A stretch of DNA of 64,000 bases, taken from assembly GCF_000972845.2 (NCBI RefSeq), contig NC_040027.1:7616632-7680631 (forward strand). The letters run 5' to 3'. The notes below the pieces were generated by a model. The model ran no database searches, was not told where the DNA came from, and saw only the letters and a list, made by a program, of their open reading frames with translations. This document shows, one piece after another, positions 1 to 14,883 of this stretch. The DNA comes from Larimichthys crocea. Lineage: Eukaryota; Chordata; Actinopteri; Sciaenidae. Numbering within the stretch: position 1 is the stretch's first letter; every line of letters starts with the position of its first letter. A program made the position numbers and the translations under genes.

Positions 1-1214
1 CTTCATGCCTCTTGTTCTCTTGGCATCATTAAAGCAAAACAATGGCGCTCGGAGTAAATAGCCATGGAAACGTGGACAGAGCTGCAGCTAAACACGAGGC
101 CGGCCAGGTTTTTAGTTTTTTAGCTGGGTGACCGGCTCTTTCCAACTGAAAGCGCCGCCGCAGGCTCCATGCAGCACACTCCACATGACCTCTCGACGTG
201 TGACACTCGGTTTAGTCCCCGCCGAGCATGTTACGGGATGCACGGCATCAAATCTGTTGTAGAAGGTTGGAGAATAAGCGACGACGTGTGAATGCACTGT
301 TGTGGGAAGCGTCACACAGTCGGCTGTTTTTTTGTTTGTTGTGTCGGTTTATTTAAATGTGTCCGTCTGGCTGGAAAAGTCATGGAACCTCGACCCAAAC
401 CCTCCACTCCATCGGTGCAGCTTCATCCCAGAAAGCCCCGACGAGAGGCTGGCACCGAGCTAACAAACCCCCCTCTCCTCCACTGCCACCTCCTTCACAC
501 CGCACCATCCTTCACTCACATGCAGCTGCTGCCACCACATCTGGGAGTGATTTGATCAAAACCATAAGAGCGAGGGAAAGTGAGAGGAGGCAGATGAAGT
601 CCACAGATCCTCCACCCCCTGTAGGCTCTCCTGTCTCCAGCAGTTGTGACACATGGAGATCTGCTCTCTTGACTTCTTTATGTCGTTCCCATTAGACGTA
701 TTTACTCGTGAAAACTGCTTATTAGCTCTGATTTATTTGGTGGTTTGAACTCAGTGAGCGTCCTGTGGGGGGCGGCGTGCACATTGTTGAGTTTGCAGCA
801 GACTGATTTCTTTATCAGACACGTTGATGGTTACCAGCAGACTGAAAGTACGATAAGAAAACATGTTTGGATCTGGTTTTAATGAGACTTTTATCTTCTC
901 TTCATGTTCACTCAAGATACATTTAACAGATCTTTATTATATTACACACATACCAATAATACAAACCCTTATAATGTTGAGAAATGTCTGCAGTAGTTTT
1001 CATAAATACATTTCTTTGTTTCTGAACTTTCTCAATCCTACGTGAAAGTTTCGGGTGCGCACAAGATTCCTGCTCACGAGAAATCAATCTGACACTCAGG
1101 AGGCCGCCTGATATGTTTCTGTGGAGTTAACTGGAGTTAATCTCAGGTATCTCAGATTATCTAAGATTTCCTCATAAGTTTCTGGAGTGAACAGAAACCT
1201 CTATAGCATCACAC

Positions 1215-1460
1215 TTAAAGGTCCAGCATGCAGGATTTAGTGACACCTAGTGGTGAGGTTGCAGATTGCAACCAAAGGCAAACAGCTCGCTCTCCTCTGC
1301 TTCCGAGCGTGAAGGAGAACCTGCGATGCCACGAAGCGTTTGGTTTGTCTGTTCTGCAGCCGCTCCGTCCATAGATGTAAAAGTTTTATTCTAAAGTAAT
1401 AAACACATCCATTGTACACTGATTAAAACAGTCATGGTGATCTTCCATTGCACAGTTCCT
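1215..1460 (+). mobile_element. TTAA-flanked MITE copy
   Basis: Starts ttaaaggtccagcatgcagg and continues agtgacacctagtggtgagg ttgcagattgcaacc; the right end is not clear. Confidence 0.5.
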
Positions 1461-2787
1461 CCTGAATGTTACATACGTTTGGGCTTCGAGCTGTAACTCT
1501 GCGTAAAGGTTCTCGTGGGTTTATTAGCCTGTAGTTCATTACATCATTTTGTATTTTGGTCAGCCAGCCTTTAAATTTTCTGCTTGATAAATTTTCCTAA
1601 TAAACGAAGCCGTATTTTCTCTGAACGAAAGCCCGACTGTTTTGTAGATCATTACGAGCGTCGCGGCGTGAGCAGAGATGATTATTCACTGGAAAATAAA
1701 AATGGAAATAAATATGGTTCCATCTCAGAAAAAAAATAATAAATTGGTTTTTTTTACTCACTTGTTAAAAGTTTCTTGATGGATTTAACTTCACTTTTTG
1801 TTAACAGTGTGAACACAGCAGCGTGCGGCCTTCTCTCCCTCGTTAATCTATTTTAAGGGTGAAGTGTAACGTAATCTGCTGCAGCGACTTTGGCGTGGAG
1901 TTTAATTTTATTATGAACATTTGCTGTGAACCTCAATTATATGGATTCAGTATGTGTGGTCAGAATTAATATGGCTCACAGTCTCACTAATAACAGTGTG
2001 ACCTGTGAAGTCAGTAGCCAGCTGTCTCTGTGATTTAATGCTGTTTCAAATCATCACGCTGCGTCTTCTTATGTTAGAAATGAAAGAACGCGATCGCTGC
2101 TGCTTTGTATTTGCAGATTTTGGATCTAATGTTAAAGTGTCTGACTTCAAACCTTCACTTACTCACAGGATCATCCGTGACTCTCAGAATGAAGCCGATC
2201 TTGACCTCACGTTACACGTCAGCTCGAGCCTTAATGAGGTGTCGACACTTTCAAATCTTCGTCTGGAGCCTGATGGTCGTAGACTGAAACACGGCACGAG
2301 ACGTAACTTCCTTTAAAATCACAAACTGTCAGATTTATTTCACTTTCATGTGTGCATGAAAGAAACAAGATACAACTCGATTTAGAGGCTAGCTGTTCCC
2401 CTTTGCTTCCACTCTTTGTGCTAAGCTAAGCTCTGTACTGAGCGGCGTCCATGTTCTGGTCTCGGTCTCAGTGGATCAGTCTGTGAAGGCGTCTCTGTCC
2501 AGGTCCAGGTTCACGACAGTCCGTGTTCACGGTTTTGAATTAGCTCCTGGGGATATTGTTAGTGGCTCTCTTGACGATTTAATTAGGTTTACAAATGATA
2601 ATTTTTAACCACCGTGTCGACCGTGGACCGTGGCAGCACAATAAACACAATCAGACATTCCCCCTGCAGAATTGCATTAGGGGTTTGGCACTGCCAGAGA
2701 GCAGGGCTGGAAAATGTCGAGTTAGCTGGCATCAAGGAGCTCCTGTTACCGGTAAAGGGGAAAACTCCCAGCACTCTGCCAATCCAA

Positions 2788-2789
<2 letters not shown>

Positions 2790-2820
<31 letters not shown>
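2790..2820. repeat. (CA)n microsatellite
   Basis: Uninterrupted dinucleotide array. Confidence 0.98.
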
Positions 2821-2823
<3 letters not shown>

Positions 2824-3358
2824 CAAACTCATAATTACACTCTCATTCCTGCAGAGGTGGGTTTTTTTTTTAACGAAGATGTAGCGATAGGCGGGGCCTG
2901 CTGTTAGGATTGCCTCCCGCCATGCAGCCGTCAATGGTGCATGCTTATGGACGTGGAAAATGTCTGACACGGATTCTCCTTCAGACCCAGATATTTCAGG
3001 CCTTAATCCCTTCAGATTCTAATAACGGGGTCGGAGTTTGTTCCCAGATAAAAGGACGCAGTGGGGTAAAAGTTTGAGCATTGTGAGCCTGGAAAAATGT
3101 TCCAAAGCTCCTTTTCTTTCCTTCTCTAGTATTGGATTAAGCTCTGAAGCTGGAAAAGTCCTGCAGAATTAGGATGATTTCATTTCACGGGCACGTCGTG
3201 TTGTAATAAATTCAGCCGTCTCTCTGCGTGACCTCTGGATGAGCTGCTGCGGTCGACGTCTCCGCTCCAACTCTCGTCGACTCCAGCTTGGTTTTCGGTT
3301 CTCGGTGTAGGTGATGCACTAACTCCCTTCATCTGCTTTGGCCAAAAAAATATCAATC

Positions 3359-3386
3359 GTGTGTGTGTGTGTGTGTGTGTGTGTGT
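3359..3386. repeat. (GT)n microsatellite
   Basis: Uninterrupted dinucleotide array. Confidence 0.98.
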
Positions 3387-6094
3387 CTGATTCAATCATT
3401 GATCACCTCTTACAACAAGTCCCAAAGCAGATGACAATGCAAGAACTTCATCTGGTTTGATTTTTGGAAGAATTATTGTGGTTTTGTGTTTTTAAACTCT
3501 GTCAGAATAAAATCGTCGTCAGCAATATATCTTTGGTTCAATCTCTCCTCTCGATTATTGGTTATTGACAAATAGCTTGGCCAATGTCTGTCCTTCAGGG
3601 AAGGCTCTTTAGTGTTTTTGGAGGTTCGAAGTGGCCAAAAGTTTATGGACAGCTAGTCGTTAACTGCTGTTCCAGTTCACCTCAGAGGTGTCTCACGGTT
3701 GTCCGCTTAGTTTTGGACACACTGATGTGAAATGCACATGCTCACACGGTTTTACAGTCACGTCTGTGTTTGTGCAGTGTCGGCTCATCAGGACGCAGCA
3801 CGGAGCGAGAAGAAAGTGAAAAAAATGAATTTGGTAAGAGGGGAAAATAATCCAACGTCAACAGAACTGACCCGTTGAATTCATCAAATGTCCGGCTGAC
3901 AGAAAACCATCAACAGTTTTCACTCATAATTACTCATTAAAGTCGTTTATCAAGCAGAGAAACTTTCTTTGGTTCCAGCTTCTTTTTCACTTTTTTTATG
4001 TCTTGAAGTGAATTTTGGACAAACTCGCAACAAGAATTTATCAGTAAAGTCAAAATAACTGAAGTATTTTCTCAAACTAAAATCATAATCAGTCGCAGCC
4101 CGTTAACCTTCGTTTCATGGTTCAGTTTTCAGTCGACAGCTCCTCGTCTCATTGGCCAAATCTTTTATGTCAAATAAAATATGCAATAAATCATTAACAT
4201 TAAATCCACTTTAATGTGTGTTTCATGTAGAGTCACTTTATTAAACTTTCAGTTGATCTTGGTTCTGCTCTTCAGTATTTATTGTGGCTGCAGTTGTTTG
4301 GGATAAAAAAAAAAAAGGTTTTTATTGAATATGTAAGTTCAAAATAAGATTTTTGTGTGACACGGTGCTGATTTTAACATAATCCCTCTGTCGTAAAGAC
4401 TTTTCACGAGCCGTAATTTATCTATTTTTTAGAAAAGGTTCAAATTGGTGACAATAAACTGGATTGACACGAAATTAAACGTAAGCAGAATGACAGCTAT
4501 CTTTGCTTTATTGACGGATGTCGGCCGATGAGAACCAGATGTGTGGTTATTTTACGCAGATCTGAAGTCATAATTTTGTGGTGTGTATCAGTGTTACACA
4601 AAAGGAGGTTTTAAAAGAATTAGTGTGAAATATACCCGACAGGAAAAACACACATTAGCTGTAACACTCTGTGTTTTCCTTCAGTGTTCACAGATGCAGC
4701 GTTCAGGCTCTGTGTGTGCTTTCTCTCCCGTGTTGCATGTATGTGCAGAATGTGAAAACAACATGTGTTCCTGCATTCAGCCATATGCTCGTGTGTAGCT
4801 GTAATCTGCAGCCAGCCAGTCTCGCAGTGTGTGCCAGCACATTGGACGGCTCTGCATGTGTGATCAGCGTCTCCCAGCATTCCTCAGTGACAGCCGCAGG
4901 GCAGCGGCTTCTTTAAATAGCCTCTGGATCGCCGCCTTCTCTCCCAGGTCTGCAGAGAAACTTGGGATTCTGGGAGTTCAGGTAGAGCGTCAGCGCCTCC
5001 TCGTGGTCACAGACAGATTTGTCTCATACAGGACTCTGTGCAGAGACCTGCTGACCTTTTCTTCTGCTGGCGAGAGCTGGAAAACTCTTCTTTGATCTGT
5101 GATTCTCTGACTTTTACACGTTTGAATCGTGTGAACTCAAAGTAAAGGAACTTCAGCGCCTTCTTTGTTTCTTTCAGCTCATGTAAGATTAGTTTTGGTC
5201 ATCTGCAGGTGACAAATGTCTTGGAAAGACTTTTAGACCTCTGGGCTCATAGAAAACTGTTTCAGTGTGCAGTTTGAATCATCGTCAACATGAAATCCAG
5301 CCGTTTAAACCCTGTGGAAACTGTGGTTTTATTTAACTTTGAATCAAATGTAATCTATCTGCAACACAGACATGGAGACATCGAGATGTTCCTGACCTGC
5401 AAATCACCAAATTAAAGCTTCAGTGAGTCATGAAACAAAAGTAGACATCGCCATCCCGCAGTTCTTTGCTCCAACGATATCAAATCAGATTTTTTTTAAT
5501 GTTGTGGTCGTCTTTTCTGAACTCCATCCCAAACCTATTTTTCCATGAAGGTCAGAGGAGGAGTTCCACCTCTCCGTCTTTATATTAATGGCATCTGCCC
5601 AGCAGTTGTTCTCTAAAGGCTCGAACTCATCGTATTATTAGATCATAACCTGCTCACCTCTGTCAGATAGAGCTGTCAGGTTTTCACCCATCAGGCTTTC
5701 TGTTAAAACTCCGTCATCAGAACTTCTTTGGTTTTATTTTGAAGTTTACAAGTTTCATGCAAATAACTGAAGTTGCTGCGCGTCCAGAAACAACAATGAC
5801 TGAGTCTGCAGGAGATTTGTCTGTCCAATCCCAGCTCATGTCAGAATAACTCGGGAAGTCTTTCCTCATGTCAGCCAGCTCTGTGTTTAAGGTTTGGTAA
5901 AGTTTTGACAACTAAGACGACTTGGTTACGGTTCGGGAAACATTATGGTCACAGTCCAAAGAAAAAAAAACAGCTGCTGCAGAGTCCAACGTTCAGAAGG
6001 AGTGAAGCTCTGCAGCAGGAACACACAACGAACAAAGTCTGATCAAGACTCACACGTTAACGAGTCTGAATGAGGCTTCAGCAGCTATGCTATC

Positions 6095-6095
<1 letters not shown>

Positions 6096-6153
<58 letters not shown>
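6096..6153. repeat. (CA)n microsatellite
   Basis: About 29 CA units some 280 bp before the pde4dip start codon. Confidence 0.98.
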
Positions 6154-6156
<3 letters not shown>

Positions 6157-6398
6157 CTCCTGTCTCAGATTCTTGGCATGACTTCCTGCTGGTAAAAAAG
6201 GAAACACCCCCCCCTCCTCCTGCCCGGACTCTCCTGTATCAGACTGAGGAGCTGGTCTTCACTGTGTGTTGTGGTCACGGCTCTGTTGTCGCAGAGACCT
6301 GATCTGGGTCTTTGTATCACAGATTCTTCAGTCGGAGCGTCCTCTCCTCTTCAGCCCTGTCTTTCCACATACTGTGCCGTGCTGAATGGGGGGCTGCA

Positions 6399-9300
6399 AT
6401 GCCCCCTACCAAAGAACCACCTGTCGTCATGTCTAACTCTGCTTTCCGTGGTTGTCGCACTATCTCGCAGCACCTGAACGACCTGAAGAAGGAGAACTTC
6501 AGCCTGAAGCTCAGGATCTACTTCCTGGAGGAGAAGATCCAGCAGAAGTTCGAGGAGAGCAGCGACGATGTGCACAAGAGGGTGAGTGAGCAGACGTGAC
6601 ACACTGAACTCATGCTCGATGCTGCTGCAGGTTTGTGTTTGACAGCAGCTCAGAGAGGCTGCAGGATGTCTGCATGTCATTTAAAGCTCTTCACATAGAG
6701 CCGAATCATAGCTCACCATAACAAGCAGAACTTTAGCAGAACCAGTGTTTGTTGTGATCCCACTGTGTAACTATGTTCAGCTGTAACCGAGTATTTGTTC
6801 TGATTACATTACTTCTGATCAAAAACTAGCAAGTCGACAGCTTTGCAAACAGCCAATCATCAACCAGGTGAACCTCCTCCTCCTCTTCTTCTTCTTGTTC
6901 TTCTTGTGGTCCAAACTCTAACACTCCCTGCTCTGAGCTCACAGTCTGAGCAGCCCGGCTACCAGACTGAGCTAACATGAGCTGACAGCAGTCGTGGATC
7001 TGAGGTCCAAAGTGAACTCAGTTCCGTCTCCTCCATCGAGCTGGGAAGATGTTACATGTTTGTTTGTTTCATGGAGGTTTTGCACCTTCAACCAACAGGA
7101 TGGTGTTAGATGAAGTTGCAGCTCAGTCTGATGGAGCCTGCTGAGATAAACAGATGATGAGTTATTAATCATACAGATAGTCCACCTGTCTTCCACCACT
7201 GCAGCACCTGAATATCTTCATGTAAGCAAACTAAGTTGTTCTGTGCATACTGTATGTGATGCGTTGCCATGGTGATCTCATGGTGCATGAAAATATAAAA
7301 CCTGGAGTAAAAAACAACAAAAAAAAATCTGAGTTTTTCAGTATAAATACTAAAATAATGAGTTTTAAGCAGCGTTCTGCCTGCCAGGACAGATGAAGGG
7401 CACAGACCGACCGGCTGACCCGTTTTCTGCTGCAGACCCAGTGACCTGCATGATGTTAGCCTGCCGGGCCTCAGGCCTGCTGTTTGCATGAACACGCTCT
7501 GTGATTTCATGTGTGCAGACTGCATGCGTGTACATGCGTTACATGTGAGCGTCCTCGCACATACAGCAGCACCTGTGTTGTGTGTCAGTATGTCAGGAAC
7601 GAGACCTGATCCTGGACTCTGAGCTGAAGTGTGATTCCAGACTGATGAGCAGAAAATAAATAAATCTGCACGTGAGCGAACCGACGGGCCGGTTCAGTCC
7701 AGTTTGTTTCTGCGTTCAGAGCCAGAAGTTAAAAGTGGAGGTGTTGCTGGGTGCAGGAGAGGGAGGAGGGTCAGGGGAGAGTGGGGGGGTGGAGGAGGTG
7801 CAGAGGAGACATGCAGCAGGTGCTTAGATCCCTACCAGCTATTTATAATCCCTCCGAGCTCCGTGAAATACAGGTCAGCACGTGCAGCTCGAGAAGTTCA
7901 GCTTGTGTCTCTCTGCAACACTGTGCAGAAGAAATGTGGAGATATGTTGGTTTGGCATGACAGAAGAAAACTGAACATGTATTTGTCATATTGGAAAGTT
8001 TTAAATTTTCTTTAAACGTGAACAAGATGATCTCAAATCTGGATCCTAATTAGAAATGCAACAATCAGTGCATGTTGATTTGTTTCTCTTTCTCTTCTCA
8101 TTCAGTATATTATAATGTACCTTAGTATGAATCAGTATGATGTTAGATCAGCCATCGGTTGGGATTACAATCAGTAGAAATAGTTTTAAAGGAACAGTTT
8201 GTGTTATTTGAAGTGTGGGCGTATGAGGTACTGATCCAGTCAGTGTGTCACGTACAGTAGACAGTTTGAAGAAGCACGTACTGCAGAATCAGACGTAAAC
8301 ATAAAAACATCGAGTGTATTTGGAGTGTTTTCACGACCTCGATGTCAGACAGGAAACTGAAGCTTTTACTTCACTGCGAGCTGAAGTGACTGTTGTTAAA
8401 GTCTGGTGGCTTTGAGGAGAACATGGATCCTCGTCTGTTCGTCTGACAGAACTCAAACTGTAGTGTACTCTGTGGATCAGTGCTCTCCGTTTTAAATCTC
8501 ACGTTACTGTTTCGTTTTGTCGAATCTCTTTTCCAGAACATCGAGTTGAAGGTTGAAGTGGAGAGTCTGAAAAATGAGCTGGAGGAGAAACAACAGCTTC
8601 TGGACAAAGCTCTGTGAGTATTTCACTTCCTGCTGCATCGATAACCTGCCGGGCCTCGAGCCACTGAGCGTGAGCAACAAATCACTCACCTGGAGTTTAT
8701 TACATCTGCAGAAGAGCGGTGTGAAACGTTCAGCTGCTCATGCTGCACAGCTTTATTGAAATGCCTTCAGGGAAACCCAGACAGAACTACAAAAACACGC
8801 TTTTCATCACAAGTTTGATTATTTCCCATGAGTCCGTCAGTACTTCAGAGCCCGGGCGCCCTCGGGACCCGGCAGCCTCTCATCACACGCGAGCCTGCTG
8901 GCCTGTACACTCACCTCGCTATCACAACACGGACTGAGCTCTGAGGAATGCGATGTATGGACTCAGCAGTGAAACGCTTTTGAAGAGAATGAAGTGGCTC
9001 TGTGTTCTGAGGACGGAGGACGAAGAGGGGATGAGGGCGAGGAGGGGAAGACCGTGGGTTTGTTTTGAAGGGGGAGGGCGGAGAGAGAGGAAAGGGCAGA
9101 GGTGGATTGTGGGTTGTTGTGTTGCTGAGTTGGGAACTATTTGAGCTGCAGCACCTGTCTGCGAGGCAGCTGTCCACGAGTCCGTCCGTCAGTGGATCAG
9201 ATTCATTCAGTCCTCTGCAAACGGCAAACTGCAGAGTACGATCAGTAACAGAGTTCACTGACAGCTCTTTACCAGCAGTGCTCAGACAAGAGTCAGTTCA

Positions 9301-12300
9301 CAACAACAAAGAAAGTAGATCCAGAGTGTTTGTACTCACTCAGAGCATGAATCTGTCTGTTGAGGCTGCAGGCAGAAAACATGTTTTCAACATTTATTGT
9401 TTATTTGACTTCACTTTGTCTGTTTGTGTCTGCAGATTACAACAAAAGTTCAATTAAATGATGCCTCATTTGCATATTCAGACATCAGATTTCATAAAAT
9501 GTGAGAACTCTGACCCTGTTCACCTGTCGTGTCTCAAAATATCCAGATCTTTAAAGGCCGTTTTCTTCTCAGACCTCAGCAGCTCTCACTGACTGAAGGT
9601 TTGTACAGAGAGCTCGGTTCATAGATCACTCAGAGTCTGATTTATACATTTGACTCATAAAAACATGGAGAAAATTGACGTTTGTTTTTTTTACTTATGG
9701 ACTGATAACAGAGATATGCAAAGTTGTCGACCTGTGTTTGAACCTGGATTTATCCCAGATTCACGTTTCTGTTGGAACATTTGCAGAAAGCTCAGTTGGA
9801 CTCAGCGTGCGTTCTTTTCTAAAACACTTGAGAATAGTTTTAGTTTTGTCTCGTTATGCTCATCGTGCATTAAAGGCAGTAATCAGTTCAGCCAGTCAAA
9901 ATAATGAAAGAATTCCTCCTCTGAGCGGACTGAGCGTGTGCAGTGCGGGGTCAGCGCTCGCTGCTGGTTCATAAATAAACTGTGAGGCCACAGTTTATCA
10001 CTGGAGCTATTAACGGAGGCTGACTGATAGATGTGAGGAGGAAAAGGCTGAGTGTGACCTTCAGGCTGGTGGAGCTGCTGAGAGGTGGAGCTGCTGAGAG
10101 GTGGAGCAGCTGAGAGGTGGAGCTGCTGAGAGGTGGAGCTGCTGAGAGGTGGAGCAGTGACAGAGCGGAGGATCTCTCAGGATCCTGCGAACTGATTTCA
10201 GTTAAATTCAGTGTAAAGTTAAAAAAGTTTTAGTGAGGATCCAGCAGCAGCACCGCGTGGTCCGTTAAACGCCACATATTTATTAATTACTGCTCAGTCT
10301 GTTAAACTGATTTAGATGCATCCAAATATAAATTGCTTTATTATCCTGTGAGAGACTAAAAACACCAAGCTTTGACTCCTAATTATTAAAATGTTTAAAT
10401 CTTTATAATCATTTCTTCCTTAAGAGATTTTCTGACATTTAGAACTTGTTGAAACAAAATACGTCTGAAAAAGCTCAGATTATTATTATTATTATTATTA
10501 TTATTTCTGTATTTCAAACAGTTATTTCAGTCTCATGATCCTGAGTTTGTTTCCAGATTCTAGTGATCGTGGCTGATTTGACATGAACATATTTCTGATG
10601 ATAAGTGCACTTTTACACACTGAGCAGTCCTGACAGACACATGTAATAACATGTTACACCAACATGATTCATGAATCTAACTCAGTCTGACTTTTTGCAC
10701 AGATTCATCCTCAAACAAACTCTGAATAGCCTCAAACATTTCTATGATATCAGTAATAAAATGCAGAGGACTGTACAAACTTCAGTCCACCTTATTTAAG
10801 TAAAAGTATGAAGGTGTTTTTTAGTTTATCTGATGTTTTTGGATTCATAATCCTGCATCAGTGTTTCAGGATGAACCTCTTCATATACGTTTGATCATCA
10901 TATGTTTGTCTGAGTTTATTCATCTGAAGGAGGAGGAGAAACTTTGACAGTACTTGAGTAAATGTACTTAGTTACACTCCTTAAATTGTGCACAATCAGC
11001 AAACCCCTTAAAACGAGCTCCCTGGTGCCAACATGTGTTTGAGATCAGTGATATTTAAAGCACGTTCTGTTTCTGCTGTGATTAAACTGCGGCCAATTCC
11101 AGAATAACATCCTATAAAACTCCGACTGCTTCTGATGCCTCGCCTGCACTGATACATAACGAACCAAGAGTATTCCATTTAGTGGAGTACACACGCAGGA
11201 CACATGCCAAACCTTTTATAGACATCAAGCTCAGAATATTATGACAAGTCTGCGAGTCCCGTGGGAAAGATTTCTTATTGACTCCTGATCGAATAAATCA
11301 GCAGTGTTTGTTGTCTGCGAGGAAGAAGGAGCCAATGAAACGAATCCATCTGCCTCTGAAGTTTTTTTATTACATTCGTTCATTATTTATTGACTTCAAC
11401 CAAGTGGACGAGTTCAGATGAAAGATTTCAAGACGTTTCTTCTCCCGCGAAGGAAAATCTGTCAAGTTTTATGTGAACGTCCTCTCCCGCGAAGGAAAAT
11501 CTGTCAAGTTTTATGTGAACGTCCGTCAGCGTAATCAGTTAGAGCAGTAAATTACTCAACATGAGAAATATCGGTTTGTGTTCTGGTTGATAGAGCTACA
11601 TGTGGAAACTGCAGGAAGTCAGTGGGCATCAGAAGCACCAGTGCATCTTGGTACATGTAGGCACTGCTGGTAGGGCTGCAGTTTCACATGTAGCTTCAGC
11701 CTCTAAAGCTGAAACAGCCCGTACTTCTCCCTGGACACCAACCACATCACTGTACGTGTCACATGACGGAAATGTTTCCATGTGTTGTGTTGTTAGCTGA
11801 GAGCTGAGAGATGCCCGGTGTCTGTCTCAGAGTGTCAGTACAGCTCTGCAGGCTGTAGTCTGCAGAGTCAGGAGACGTTCGTGTCACGAGGGGACGTGGA
11901 GTCGAGGTGGTTGGTGACAAAAAGCTGCCACCATAAACATCTGAATCCAGATCAGCCAATAGTTCAGTTGCAATAGTAGAAGATGGAGCTCTACTTTTTA
12001 CTAAAATGTCAAATATTTGATTGGTATGCACTGTTCACACCTGTGGTTAAAGGCTGTAGTTACACATGTAGCTCTATATAAAACGTGACTGATGCAGCTT
12101 CCCTTTAAAATAACTTCATTTCTGTCTTCACAGGTCAACAGCAGAGAGCCTGTCCAATCAGAGCGAAGCAGAGCTGCAGCGCCGCCTCTCGGAGCGGCAG
12201 GAGGAGATCAGCCACATGCAGGAAATCCTGGAGACCAAAGTCCAGCTGCTACAAGAGGTAAAAACACAGAAAGACACAGAAAATATACAGATAAATCTGT

Positions 12301-14848
12301 AAGACTCAGACTGGACTTATCCTTCAAACCATATAAAACACGTCTGTGTTGTTCAGGAGGCCGAGCTGGCTCGAGGCGAGGCCGAGCGAATGGCCTCGCT
12401 GGCGGACTCTGAGGCTCAGCGATGCCTGGCTCTGGAGAGAGAGATGGTGGAGAGGATGGAGGAGAGTGGAGGCTCGGGTGGAGTGCTCACCCAGCGGGCC
12501 CTGCTCGACAAAGACAGGTGACTTTAAGTTGCAGCAGATAGTCCCAGCACAGACTCTTTGGCTCTGGGAGGTGTCTAATGTCACTGTTGATATCGCTGCT
12601 ATTCTCAGCCCTGGCTCTGATAAGCTGCTGACTCTGGTCTCATGCCGGGAACAAAGAGCCAGAGCTCTGACCTGCTGTAACTGACCCAGCACAGGCTCTG
12701 AGGTCCAGCTATGAACTTCACTGCAGCCTGAACCATTTTAACCCTTTGTGTGTCTCTCAGGGCGATCGAGGAGCTGACTCAGCAGAAACATCTTCTGGGT
12801 CTCCGAGTCGAAGAGCTCGAGGTCAAAGTTCACAATCTTTCCTGTTCTCCCAAGAAGGCCGAGGTAAACGATCCAAACACAAACACAGACTCAGATTTAT
12901 TCAGAATCAGGGTTATTGCCACGACATATGAATTTATCTTAAACTGAGTCTGTGTTCATTAAAAGTCTAAATCATGAAGTCTGACAGACTCAGTCCCAGT
13001 TTAAGACTTTAAATCTGTCAGCTGAGCCGGCTGCAGGATGAACTCCTCAGCTTCCCTTCATCCCTCCTCTTCTTCCTTCTATCTTTGTGTTTTGGCTCAA
13101 ACCCCCGACAGGCCGACTCACTCACATGTCAGACATGTTTTTCTGTCACATGTGGGTCAGTGGAACGAAGCGACGAGCTGAACACATGCACGTGTGTGGA
13201 GCAGCGTCCCTGTAAGGTCATTCTGTCAGTACAGTGTGTAACAGCAGCACTCATCTCACCAGTACGAACTGTGGAGCATTTATTTTTAGTTCTAATAAAT
13301 ACTGTACGAGTTACCTGATACAGCTGCTGATATTTTAGTTGTCCAGCCGCACGACATCAACAAACAGACGCCAGAGTGAGATTTGATCCGGAAGAACCCG
13401 GCGAGGGGGAGGGTGTCTGCTTTTCAGAACAAAATATCAAATTCATTTTTGTGATTATCACCCCGAGTTTCAGAGTAAAATCCCACTGTGGAAAATACTG
13501 TACTCGAGTATTTGTTCTAATTAGATTACTTATGATAAAAAACCAGCAGCAGCAGCTGATATCACTGCCTAGTCCAGCAGCAGTCAGCCCAGAACCAGAA
13601 CCAGACCCAGCAGCAGCTGATGTCACTGCCTAGTCCAGCAGCAGTCAGCCCAGCTCGGCGTCTGTCTTTCAGCCTTTTATTTCACCAAGCTCTCACCAAC
13701 CACTAAAAGTCAGTCCCACATTTACTCTTGTCCGGCGGCTTCACACCGGCTCTGCTCCCTGTAAGCGCCCAGAAAAAAATTCTTCATATTTCTCCATAAA
13801 ATATGAGAACAGATGTACGAATGACAGAGACAGCGTTCAGCTGATCACAGGTCAGTGTTAGTTTATGTTGAAACGTTTTTGTGTGACTGAAGTTTCCTTG
13901 TTTGTCCACAGAGCGATGGAGTCTACTCACAGATGCAGGTGAGAAAATATTTGCTCTGCACTTTATGAATGTGTTTCCTCATAACAACAACAACACACTG
14001 ACTAACTCAGCTCGTTAGGCTGGTGACCACAGCGAGGTAGCTCCACCTGGTGGTGTCTGATCTACACTGCATGTATATTCCTGAGGCCATCACCATGTTT
14101 CTGCAGTTTCATCAGAATATGTAACATTTAAATTTGTGATAACAAAGCTCTTAAAGGGCCAGTGTGTAGTTGCTGATTGCACCCCCCTCGCCTCACCCTC
14201 TCCTTCAAAGCACGAAGGAGAAACTACATTGGATGCAAAACTCACAAAAAAACACGAAAGTCTCCAACTAGAGTCAGTTTCGTTAGTCTGTAGAAACTTG
14301 GCGGTGTCTGTAGATTAAAAGTGTCATTTCACTTCAGTTATCACAAACCAGCTGACACACTGTGGAGCTCAGGGGGCCCCTGGACTTTCTGTGGCCCTCC
14401 AGTCGTCCGTCCATCGTCCTCTCTGTAACATCGGCGTCTCTCAGGTCGTCACATCAGCCTCCATCAGAGGCAGCTCCCACGTACAGTACAGTCCCCATCA
14501 TTTAGCTTCAGTTTCCTCACTGACGCCAGTTTTAATTACAATCAGCTCGCTGTCTGCCGGCGGCTCGGCACAGAGAGCCGCTTCATGAGGCGGCTGCAGT
14601 TGTTTACTTGGCGCAGCAACAAGTGAGAGGTTTGAGCAGCAGAGACACCTCTTCTGTCTGCGTGCACGCTCACTCACTGCTGTCACACTCAGAGTAAACA
14701 GTCTGTCCGCACTGTTTGGCACTTATCTCTGATTAGGATTAATTGATTTTTGATTGCGTGCCTCATTCCAGCCGATCAGTGTTTTGGTGTTGTGTCTCCT
14801 CCAGAGGCTCGGAGGGTGACAAATGTAGACTCAGTCTGCTGCGGTGGT

Positions 14849-14883
<35 letters not shown>

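Larger units (their letters stand above)
1..6398. other. upstream region, no gene recognised
   Basis: AT-rich noncoding-looking DNA with microsatellites and one TTAA-flanked repeat. Short open frames near 290-695 and 4,580-5,095 show no recognisable protein. Part of it probably holds the pde4dip promoter and noncoding first exon, which I cannot place. Confidence 0.5.
8614..12133 (+). other. pde4dip: intron 2 of pde4dip
   Basis: 3.5-kb intron without convincing exons. It holds an 18-bp minisatellite, an (ATT)n array, a 42-bp tandem duplication and a small terminal-inverted-repeat element, listed separately. Confidence 0.8.
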
